From contig JABYQR010000169.1 in NCBI GenBank assembly GCA_022592445.1, forward strand, positions 28,075-92,074: a stretch of DNA of 64,000 nucleotides. The letters are read 5' to 3'. Positions 53,228-61,712 of the stretch are shown here, piece after piece. A model generated the notes under the pieces. The model was not told the DNA's origin. It worked only from the letters and a program-made list of their open reading frames with translations, and ran no database searches. The stretch comes from Cytidiella melzeri (taxonomy: Eukaryota; Basidiomycota; Agaricomycetes; Polyporales; Irpicaceae). A program made the position numbers and the translations under genes. The stretch's first letter is position 1, and the number at the start of each line of letters is the position of its first letter.

Positions 53228-53974
53228 TGACATGGATAGTCCAACAGAGACCGGATTTTTCCAATATTGTCACAATTTTATAGCCTTAGGCGCCTATCTA
53301 GAGCGCTTATTTTCCGGCTAGGAGTGTTACCGGACCTAACCCTAACCTGGGTCACGTGACATCCTGCCTTATTTATCAATAGTCCAGACCCAAACCCTAG
53401 ACTCAGTCTGGAGCGGTTCCAGATCAACCTAGGCTATTGTTCTATTGTTCCTCTTCCATTGATGGGGATTCCCCAGGGATTCCCCCAGGTCTTGTTGTTC
53501 TATTGTTCTTATCCTATTGTTCTATTGTTGTATTGTTCTAGCTCTATTGTTCTACGTACCCTGGTCCTTGACAGTTACTCAGGTCCTTGACAGTTACTCC
53601 GGTTCTTGACAGTTACCCGGGTTCATTATTGTTTTATTGTTACTCCAGTCCCACAGTTACTCCAGTCCCTAGTGTGGGAACTGGTGCACAGACCATCCAG
53701 ACACAGTATATATAGTACCCCTTACCCTCCCTGGTTCTGCATCTTGACCTCTTCGTCATTTGCACTGCCAGGTGAGTTACTCAATGTAACCTAGTATAAA
53801 CATAATATTAACTTCGTCATTTGCACTGCCAGTATCCGGCCTTTGAGCCTGCTTGCCTGCTCATCATCGACTTTGACCTCGTTGTCGTCGTTGGAGATCC
53901 ACTTCCACTTCCACTCCCTCCCTTCTCTACCCTTGTTTAGGGTTTAGTAGTATAGCAGCAGTCGCTCCGCGACA
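53228..53974 (+). repeat. Solo family-D LTR in the family-D integrase
   Basis: 747 bp, TGACATGG to CCGCGACA, flanked by CCACG at 53223-53227 and 53975-53979. Leader intron at 53772-53832 with the same duplicated 21-nt ends as in the copy at 33736. A family member inserted into another member of its own family. Confidence 0.95.
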
Positions 53975-54501
53975 CCACGTAGTAACGGTTTTGACATGAT
54001 TGCTGTGTACACAGACTTGTACAGCAAGCAAACACATGTAATCCCAACCCAGTCTACCGTCACAGCTGACGGTATAGCCGACCTTCACATCAAAGAAGTG
54101 TTTAGGCTCCACGGCATTCCCCGACAGTTTATATCCAATAGAGAACCCCAGTTTGCAGCTCGTGTCATGCAAGCGTTGTAAAAACAGCTAGGCATCACTG
54201 GCGCTATGACTACCGCCTACCACCCTCAGGCCAATGGTCAAACAGAAAGAACAAATCAAGAGGTAGAAAAGATTCTATGACTTTTTGTTGACCAACAACA
54301 AGATGATTGGTCAGAATACATCCCAGTGGCTGAATTCGCCATCAACTCTGGTGTCAACTCGTCTCCACAGCACTCTCCGTTTGAAGTCATGTACAGGTAT
54401 CTACCGGACTTTACCATCCCCATTGGTCATCAAAGTCGCATGCCGAACCTGGACGCACGTCTAGAAAAGCTCAGACAGGTTTGGGCAGAAGCCAAAGCTG
54501 C

Positions 54502-54631
54502 TGTAACCCTGGCGCGGGTTAGCACAGTGCTCGGAACAGCATATATACTCCGATAAGACTGAGATAATAACATCTCAGTTAAACTGCCTTTTGGCGTAAC
54601 GGTTATGACGTCGGAGTTCAGATCGCTTACA
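54502..54631 (+). mobile_element. 130-bp LTR-like insertion (possible TRIM solo LTR)
   Basis: The insertion starts TGTAACCC and ends GCTTACA (5-bp inverted ends TGTAA/TTACA), flanked by GCTGC at 54497-54501 and 54632-54636. The uninterrupted reading (AKAALRLSKE) is obvious from the flanks. A TATA box (TATATACTCC, about 54541) lies in the middle. TG...CA ends plus a 5-bp duplication are what an integrase-made LTR insertion leaves; at 130 bp it would be a terminal-repeat miniature type. No second copy was seen in the window. Confidence 0.75.
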
Positions 54632-55261
54632 GCTGCCTTGCGTCTATCTAAGGAAAAGATGGCCAAAGCTTCCGGATACACCCGTAGAACTATTCCAGTC
54701 TTCAAGGAAGGGGACCTTGTGTGGTTGTCTTCCAATAACGTCAAAGTACATCAGCAGTCTGACAAGCTAGGGCCTAGACAGCTTGGTCCCTTCACAGTTC
54801 TTCAGAAAACCGGTGAACATACGTATCGGATCAAACTCAAATCCGGGTATTGTATTCATGACAACATCAATGTTGAACGGCTATCTCCGTACCAAGGAAA
54901 CGAAGTAAACGGCCTCATACCGGAACCACCAGCACCGATCGTAGTAGATGATCAACAAGTCTACAAAGTCGAGAAGATCCTAGACAGTCGGATCTATCGG
55001 AAGCAAATGCAGTACTTAGTCAAATGGAAAGGCTATGGAGAAGGTGACGTAACGTGGGAACCTGCAGTAAACCTGATCAATGCAAAAGAGAGCATTGCAG
55101 AGTTCCACGCCAGACATGCCAATGCACCCCAGAAACTGCCCAAAGCACTCTTCAACTCTATTCCTTGGAAATCGTTGGAGAACATCATAGAAGCTATTGC
55201 ATCTGACCTCGAGTGGGCAGATGGTAGAGTCCCTGGTCTTAGTTCATTGAGGCGATGAATT

Positions 55262-55276
55262 CTAGGAGGGGGGTAA
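55262..55276 (+). other. Polypurine tract of family D
   Basis: CTAGGAGGGGGGTAA directly before the 3' LTR, almost identical to the family-A tract. Confidence 0.8.
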
Positions 55277-56053
55277 TGGCATGGATAGTCCAACAGAGAC
55301 CGGATTTTTCCATCACAGTCACCAGTTGACAGCATCAGGCGCCTATTTAAAGCACTTATTTTCCGGCTAGGACTATTACCGGACCTAACCCTAACCCGGG
55401 TCACGTGACATCCTGCCTTATTTATCAATAGTCCAGACACAAACCCTAGACTCAATCTGGAGCAGTTACAGATCACCCTAGGCCATTGTTCTATTGTTCC
55501 TCTTCCATTGTTAGGGATTCCCCAGGGATTCCCTCAATTCTTATTGTCCTATTGTCTTCCATCTATTGTTTTCTGTCTATTGCTTGGGATTCCCCAGGGA
55601 TTCCCCCAGTGTCTATTGTTCTATTGTTCCTGTTCTATTGTCCTATAGTTCTATTGTCCTAGTTCTATTGTTCTACATACCCAGGTCCCTGATGTTACCC
55701 TGGTCCCTTATTGTTCTATTGTTACTCCAGCCCCACATTTACTCCAGTTCCTAGTGTGGGAACTTGTGCACAGACCACCCAGCCACAGTATATATAGTAG
55801 ACCTTACCCTCCCTAGCTCTGCATCTTGACCTCTCTGTCATTTGCACTGCTAGGTGAGTTACTGCATGTAACTTAGTATTATCCCTATTAACTCTGTCAT
55901 TTGCACTGCTAGTATCCGGCCTCTTTGCCTGCTTGCCTGCTTATCATCGACTCTGACCTTGTTGCACTCGTTGGAGATCCCTTTCCTCTTCCACCCTCAT
56001 CCATTCCACCCTTGTTTAGGATTTATCAGTACAGCAGCAGTCACTCCGCGACA
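55277..56053 (+). repeat. Family-D 3' LTR
   Basis: 777 bp, starting TGGCATGG and ending CCGCGACA. CTATTGTT-type motifs are abundant (about 55480-55720), and the block GGGATTCCCCAGGGATTCCC occurs twice, at about 55514 and 55587. TATA box near 55790. Leader intron 55854-55912 is flanked by a 21-nt repeat that differs from the other two family-D copies at the same positions in both of its copies. Confidence 0.93.
55833..55912 (+). promoter_or_regulatory. Leader intron with homogenised flanking repeats (family D 3' LTR)
   Basis: Repeat units at 55833-55853 and 55892-55912 read CTCTGTC...CTGCTAG in both places, whereas the solo copies at 33736 and 53228 read CTTCGTC...CTGCCAG in both places. The intron is 55854-55912, donor GTGAGT. 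Confidence 0.6.
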
Positions 56054-57740
56054 TTGAAGTACATGTTTATAGACAGATGGATGTATCGGAAACACAGGTG
56101 GGCATGCGAATGCACCGCTCAAGCACTCATTGTTGTGCTCCAAGTGCCCGCAAATCACAAGAACTTGGTGAGTGGTTACTTGATACACAATCTCGCAGTG
56201 CACCAAACATCCCGTGAAGTTGACAGGGTTACTGCGCTTGCTGTCACAGAGATGGAGCTCGACGCAACTAATAGGGACACGATGTGGATGACGACAAAGA
56301 GGTGGTGGCAGGCGTGAAGCACAGTGCTCTCACCAGCGATCAGACTTTATGCAAGTTGCTAGCCCAGTAAAGACAAAGTTAGTATTGTGACTACCAGCTA
56401 TGTAGTACAAGAGGGGGGTTGCTTACCTAGCCCAGTAAAGACCAAGAGGTCGAGATGGGGGGCCAGGAGCGTACATGCAGCATCTTATATAGACTTCAGG
56501 GACCTGCACACAGACCATGTTAAGGGCAGGCTTTGCAAGAAGCCGTGTGAACAAAGAACAAAAGAACTACCTAAAGGAGAACAATAGCTATTGTCTAGAC
56601 CTTGCCAAAAACTCTACTTGTGAGAGAATCTATCTAAAAGGAGACCAACTATTGTATTCCATTCCCACACCTGTGAGAACATCCTTCCATAAAGAGAACA
56701 ATAAGGAAAGAGCCATGTGGTTGTAGCCATGTGGTCTTACATAAGCTGAGTCACGTGCCAGTGTGACGTAGCAGCTAGTAACGTGACCATGTAGAGCCGC
56801 TAAGCCACGTGATACGGGCGCTTAATAGACGTGCAAGGGGTTTGCAAAGGGGTTGCAAGGGTGTTGCAAGGGTGTTGCAAGGTGTAAACTAGAGGTAAAA
56901 TGCGAAAAATAAGGGCTAGTCGGGCCATCCACGACACTTGCTCAAGCCGCGAGCTGCGTGACTGTAGCTACACAAGCTACGATTGCAGTTCAGTACTGAT
57001 GTGTAAATGTTTTGATGTTCTGTACTCACCACTGATATAACAGTCTTTGAGTTGCCTTCTCTCTGACACCTTCACTACTGGACCATCTACAGCTTCACTT
57101 ATTCCCCAGCTCGTCCAGGGCACCAGTGTCAAGGTGATTTGTGGCAAGGATTGCACAAGCGGTAAGTTGGCTGTGTTCGTCTGCACTTTCAATTTCTGAC
57201 AAAACAGTTGATTGCGTGCATATATGAGCAGGACTGCTTCGCGCTGGCTGTCATCAAGGAAGAGTTGATCGGTATAGATTTTCGCCAACTTGGGTGGTAA
57301 CTTGTAAGGCTCGGCTCAGCTTGCAACAGCTTCATTAACATGTATAAAGCCTCTGAAGGTGGGCGGGGTTTTGGGGCGGCAAGCAGTCTTTGCTTTTGGT
57401 TTCTTTCTGGGGGGAGGGGTAGCCATAGAGGATGTTGGGTACCTGTTCACGTCGGCCTGTCTGCCCCTGCAATTATGTTAGTGCACCCTGATAGACTACT
57501 ATTGCAGTATTACATTTTTGTTATCTCTACTTACTGATTACATACTTGGAATAACAAAAATTGTATAGGTTGAGCTCTCGAATGATGCATGATCAACAAA
57601 ATTTTCAGGCCTTGTCGCGAACCAACATCACTCGAACCGCCTTTCAGGTCGTACGATCGCTATCTTGCACGCCTCTGCGCCGACTTGCCGACCATGCACG
57701 TGACCTCCCAATTAGGCAACTCCTTGTTCAGGCTGACAAT
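56054..57740 (-). pseudogene. MULE transposon copy 2, N-terminal part, split by a solo LTR
   Basis: Minus-strand copy of the first third of the MULE at 43480. It has the basic N-terminus (PRKKPKAKTAC), the QREAVLLIYARNQLFCQK block, the intron donor and, after the LTR, CEIVYQVTTHQVLVICGHLEHN ... VHPSVYKHVLQ-like sequence. It ends where the family-D 3' LTR begins, so the catalytic core is missing. An in-frame TGA replaces the CGA of copy 1 within EAVASRAEP. Copy 2 lacks a segment around 57180-57200 that copy 1 has. Confidence 0.8.
56242..56936 (-). repeat. Solo family-A LTR in MULE copy 2
   Basis: 695 bp, starting TGTCACAG and ending CCACGACA, flanked by CTTGC at 56237-56241 and 56937-56941. 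Shorter than other copies because of a deletion near 56710. Near 56840-56890 it carries an expanded GGGTGTTGCAA-type repeat not seen in the other copies. Confidence 0.93.
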
Positions 57741-58756
57741 CCTGCAAGTATAGGTCATGGCGGGGTAGGAGGGGTGGACACAAAGAGAAGGGCAGAAGCT
57801 TCGGGGATGCATGCACGCGTTACTCCTTCGTGACCATCTAATTCTGTCGGAGAGCAACGTTGGTAGCGATGAGCTCACTGGGCAGCAAGTGTGCACTGCG
57901 ACAGTCCTCATGGCACGTAGTATGCCGCGAGCACAAGGTTCGACGACGATGTGGAATATTCCCAGCAAATATACACATTCACGTTCGTCCTGGTGTTCTC
58001 AGCAGCACATGGTACCGGTCGAGAAGGAATGGCTCACCTGGCACGCTGAGAGACAAACTTGGATGAGACTGCCATCGACCACTGGTTCATGGGAGTGTCG
58101 CTAGCTCTCCTGACTACGATTGTGCCTTGCGGTGGCTTGTCTGATGCCTCCACTGCGCAACGAGTGATTCAGCTGGCCAACTCTCGTGATTGTACTGAGG
58201 TGCATCCAGTAAACATACTGATAGTCTACGTACATGCTCGCTCAGTGTAGTAGTACGAGTCGAACCAATCACGTGTTGAGATTTAGACTGATGCGGTGTA
58301 ATACTCATAGATGAGTCACCAGATCAGAGATGAAAGAGAAACGAGTTTGCCTCTGGCCACTACTTTAGTTGCTCTCAACTTTCAAGCCTCAAGTCCGAAT
58401 TCCTCGACCCTGCCATGAAATATTTTGCTTCAATGTGGCGGTCGCACCTGAGGAAAATCATCTTATCCGCTCCGTGGCTCGAGAGTCGCCAGCAAGCGCT
58501 CGTGTCCAAATTGGGACATCTGCGTTGAAACGATATCCTCGCCTTCGCCGTCCACGACGCCGCGCTCGCTGCAGACCACCTCCCAGCTCTCGCGCGGACT
58601 CTGGTGTCGAGCGTCGGAATATTTGGGGGTATTTACGGCCAAATATTTCTGTTGACAAGGTGCTTATCGCTGGCCACCTCGCTGGCTTATCTCTGGATCA
58701 CACTCCGACGCAGATTGGGCGAGTGAGAGACGGAAAAGCAACAAGTATGTCACACA
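57741..58756. other. Unassigned sequence between MULE copy 2 and the second family-C element
   Basis: About 1 kb with higher GC in its right half. Several plus-strand frames of 60-134 codons exist, none with a motif I recognise. It may be host DNA or an old repeat. It is the least repeat-like stretch of the right half of the window. Confidence 0.4.
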
Positions 58757-59403
58757 CTTTGTCATCCCGTTGACCATATTGTACCTTGAGCTTGTTTTCA
58801 AACTCTTCCCACGTTCCGGTTGTCTGACCCTTCGTGAGCTTCTTGATCCACGGCTCCATGTATTGAGCCGCCGCGCCTGAGAGCCGGTTCATCGCGACGG
58901 CAATACGTTGCCTGTCAGTAGCAACGTTCTCGTGGACAAGCCACAGAGAGATCTTGTTCAACCACTCGTTGAACTTGACCTTGCCATCGGTACCGTTGAA
59001 CTCAGGGGGTTCGCCAATCTTAGGCTGGCGCGAGGATCCTCCTTGTCCTTGAGACAGGGGAAGCTGGTTGATCTGATTGACCACATTAGTGATCGTCGTC
59101 TTGACCATGTCGAGGTCAGTGTCCATCCGCTGGACTTGGGTGTCAGCAGCGCACTGTGAATATAGGTCTTGAGCGACCTTATCCACATATTCCTGGAGGT
59201 TATCCTCCAGGAGCGACAGCTGGTTGTTCCAGATAAGAACCATCTGATTCATCATGTTGTGGACTATGGCAGCAGTTGCTCCACCTTCAACTGTACGAGT
59301 AAAAGCCCTTTGTTGGCGTGATCTTGCCAAACGTCACAGAGTGGGTAAGGTTAGAGGCAGCAGCGGGGGCAGCGCTGGATCCGGCATTGGATTGAGTGGC
59401 CAT
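58757..59403 (-). pseudogene. gag: Gag N-terminal part (element F)
   Basis: ATG at 59403 (MATQSNAGSS). A deletion of about 75 bp near 59325, relative to the copy at 21440, joins GKITP to the QRAFTRT region out of frame. The coil and the capsid-like region (PPEFNGTDGKVKFNEWLNKISLWL, WEEFENKLKVQYGQRDDK) are then intact to the truncation point. Confidence 0.88.
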
Positions 59404-59573
59404 TGCTTCTAATTTATTAGTTAGCAAAGGATAAGCAAAATACAATTTCTAGTATAAGAAGAAGAGAAACACCACTTTTCACACATTGAACTCTTGTCAG
59501 AGTTGTTTTCACACATGAAATCCTTTTCAGGAAGTTGTCACCGAGTAAAATAAGGCTTGTCAGCCCATACATT

Positions 59574-60347
59574 TTATTCCATTTCTGCATATACAAAGGC
59601 GTTCATGTCAAACAGCCCTTCTAGTAGCTCTAAGATATACCCCCATCTCCGATGAATATCCACAAAACTTATTCTACCTAAACTCTTCAAGTCCTTTTCC
59701 AACATCCTCCATTCCCTATTCGTCATCTTATCCGTGTGATTCTCCTTGAACCACTGTTCAACCATGAATACACGGCCGATCAGCAGCTGAGCTTTCTCCC
59801 TGCGAGTGTTGAGCTGGTGGTTAGATGATTGCCCACCACTCGAGAAGGAGGCGTCCAGCTTCTTGAGCACAGGTTCAAGCCTTTGACAGGCTGCTGTGAT
59901 CATCGGTTCGAACTCCTCTTGACGAAGTATTAACTTCGTTTTACGGAAGTGGAGAGAAGCGGGAAGAGGAGAAGGAGTGGGAATGTAGGCGCGTTGATTG
60001 CGCTCCTCGATACGCTGAAGGAGAGTAAGCTTTTCAGCTTTCTCCTTCTCTTGCTTCTCGATACAATTGAGAAGGCTAAGTTGAGACATGAGATGAGAGA
60101 CCTGTCTCATGCGAGCCTGGTTCTCTTCATGCTTAATAGTGGTACGAGCCTGCTCCTCAAGGTCAATCCTCTTGATGAGAGGCTTGTTGTCGGGGTACTT
60201 GAGCCGGTGAGGCTTGCCAGCGTCTTTGAACTTGTCAAGCGTCTCCTTGGAGACTGTAAGGCGTTCCTGAAGTCCAGTGACTTCATTACGGACAGGAATG
60301 GAGTAGGGGGCCTTGCGGCCAGACCTAGCAGAGCGGGAAATAGGCAT
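59574..60347 (-). CDS. ORF1, accessory protein upstream of gag (element F)
   Basis: An intact 257-residue frame from an ATG at 60347, close to the protein at 20502. N-terminus basic (ARSGRKAPYSIP), middle Glu/Lys-rich and helical, then WFKENHTDKMTNREWRMLEKDLKSLGRISFVDIHRRW and an acidic end (YAEME). The segment damaged in the 20502 copy is intact here and supplies the Trp of the WxM/L motif aligned with WQL in families A and D. This is the best representative of the family-C ORF1. Confidence 0.82.
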   Translation of the reverse strand: MPISRSARSGRKAPYSIPVRNEVTGLQERLTVSKETLDKFKDAGKPHRLKYPDNKPLIKRIDLEEQARTTIKHEENQARMRQVSHLMSQLSLLNCIEKQEKEKAEKLTLLQRIEERNQRAYIPTPSPLPASLHFRKTKLILRQEEFEPMITAACQRLEPVLKKLDASFSSGGQSSNHQLNTRREKAQLLIGRVFMVEQWFKENHTDKMTNREWRMLEKDLKSLGRISFVDIHRRWGYILELLEGLFDMNAFVYAEME

Positions 60348-60926
60348 GGTGACTGTGTGACAATGCGTGATGAGCTTGACAGCTCAGCGGTGTGCGAAAC
60401 AATTCTCCATAAAGGAGAGGTCCTGTGTGTGCATGGGGTAGTGCCGGCGTCGGCCTGGACTCTCTCTCCAGGTCCGGTGGTGAAAAGGATCTCCGTCATG
60501 GTTCCACCCATGCGGCAAATGGTTGGCGGATCAGTATTACACTGACCCTAAGTCCAGCCAGAACAAGTTACCCGTCTACGTGCCTAGGCACTCATGGGTT
60601 TCTAGTCCTGTTGTCTAGCTCTTATAACAAGCTGTCTGACACCAGACTCCACTATTGCCTGTGGGGAGGCACACTTTCATCATGTTGGCATAATGCCAAC
60701 CCCTGCTCTGATCAGCTCTAGGAGTGTCGGGCGAGAGGGTGATTCAAGTTGTGCGCATCAAGGCAAGGCCTAGACACGACTACCACTTAGAGCCTATGGT
60801 CCGGCTACCTCTATTTCTAGAGGATTTGTAGAGGGGCCCACGCACAGGCACAAGACCTAGAAGAAAGGTAAAGAAAACCTCCAGCACGTCCAGAGACGTG
60901 AGGGAGTAGGGGCAGTCTTATCCAAA
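60348..60926 (-). other. Leader of element F
   Basis: Reverse complement of the leader at 19923-20501, with small differences. No gene. Confidence 0.75.
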
Positions 60927-61534
60927 TGTAACAGTTAAGGTTACTACTCACCAGATAAGTTGTTAAACTTGAAGGGATAGAGTGAGATAGAGTGTAAGAG
61001 GTGTGGTGAGTGAAGTACTGGAGAGTACAAGGTAGTCCTTTATCAACAGAGTGGATAAGACTGAGGGGATATGCCCTCAGGAGTGCCTCTATATATACAT
61101 GAAGGGGAGGACCCCAGGTACTACCCTAAGACCCCTAATACCTACATGAGTAAGCAAAGTAATCTACCTTACTAAGCATGCCCTATGCCCTAGTGGTGCC
61201 ACTTCAATAATCAACCAATAGCAATTGTCCCCATGACCTGACCCCATGACCCAGCTCCAAGGCTAGACTTGTTCTAGCTTGTTCTAAGACAAGGCTAGAC
61301 TTGTTCTAGCTTGTTCTAAGACAAGGCTAGACTTTTCCAGAAGGTTCTAAGAACTATGACATCATCTAATGGAATGTTCTATACTATGACATCATAGTTC
61401 CAGCATGTTCCACAATGTTCCAGAGAGTTCTATCATGTGATACACAGATAAGGAAAGGAGCGCATCAGCGCATCAATTGATAGGCACTGAGAATAAGCGC
61501 CGGAATAGGCGCCTGATAAGCGCCAGATAAGCGC
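60927..61534 (-). repeat. Family-C LTR (5' LTR of element F), truncated by copia
   Basis: Starts TGTAACAG (complement of CTGTTACA) and runs to the GCGCTTATC repeat region at 61534, where the copia LTR begins. It contains a 32-bp tandem duplication (AAGGCTAGACTTGTTCTAGC...) at about 61260-61325. Confidence 0.92.
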
Positions 61535-61705
61535 TGTTAGAAGGCTATGAAAGTAGTGGAGAGCGTTGAGAGAGCGAGTCTGAGAGGGATCACACAGTGG
61601 GAGTTGGGGATCAAAAGTGCGTGTCGTTGCATTGATCAGTTTTAGTCTTATATACGGTAACTACAGCGCCCGTACGTTGAGCGTCTAATTTAATATAGTC
61701 GAACA
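61535..61705 (-). repeat. Copia 3' LTR, 171 bp
   Basis: Starts TGTTAGAAGG and ends GTCGAACA on the plus strand (TGTT...AACA ends). Flank AGCGC (61530-61534) would be the target duplication; the partner is beyond the window. It contains a TATA-like TATATAC (about 61651). Confidence 0.85.
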
Positions 61706-61712
61706 CTCCCCT

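Larger units (their letters stand above)
50554..55258 (+). pseudogene. pol: Ty3/gypsy pol of the family-D element
   Basis: Protease intact (MIDSGATALFLSQ, about 50845). RT intact, including FFVKKKDSKLRLVQDHRQLND, TKFDVQWGYHN and YLDD (about 51897). RNase H (IEVDASGFATGG). TGA at 52596 just after LSR, in the position of RRQARWSL. Two more stops lie near 52810-52830. Integrase zinc finger HDALPVGHPGKH ... CDKCQ, then DLVGPLPR where a family-D solo LTR splits it. The core resumes with SNGFDMIAVYTDLYSKQ, NREPQF (usually DRGPQF) and GQTERTNQ. Further stops follow at 54179 and about 54278, then the 130-bp insertion. The C-terminal domain (LGPRQLGPFTVL) and chromodomain (YLVKWKGYGEGDVTWEP, about 55015) are intact. 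Protease and RT are the best preserved of the window. Confidence 0.92.
46600..56053 (+). mobile_element. Family-D chromovirus lacking its 5' LTR
   Basis: From a leader (TTTAAAAAAGTTTATTTCC, also present in family A) the element runs through ORF1, Cys-rich segment, gag, pol with chromodomain, polypurine tract and 3' LTR (55277-56053). No 5' LTR precedes ORF1. It has been hit by solo LTRs of families E, A and D and by a 130-bp LTR-like insertion. The left flank is plus-strand MULE copy 1; the right flank is minus-strand MULE copy 2. Confidence 0.87.
58757..61534 (-). mobile_element. Second family-C-type chromovirus, truncated (element F)
   Basis: Minus-strand order: LTR (61534-60927, its outer part cut by a copia insertion), leader, ORF1, gag to 58757, where homology with the family-C element stops abruptly (DDK). 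Pol and the other LTR are missing. Confidence 0.88.
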
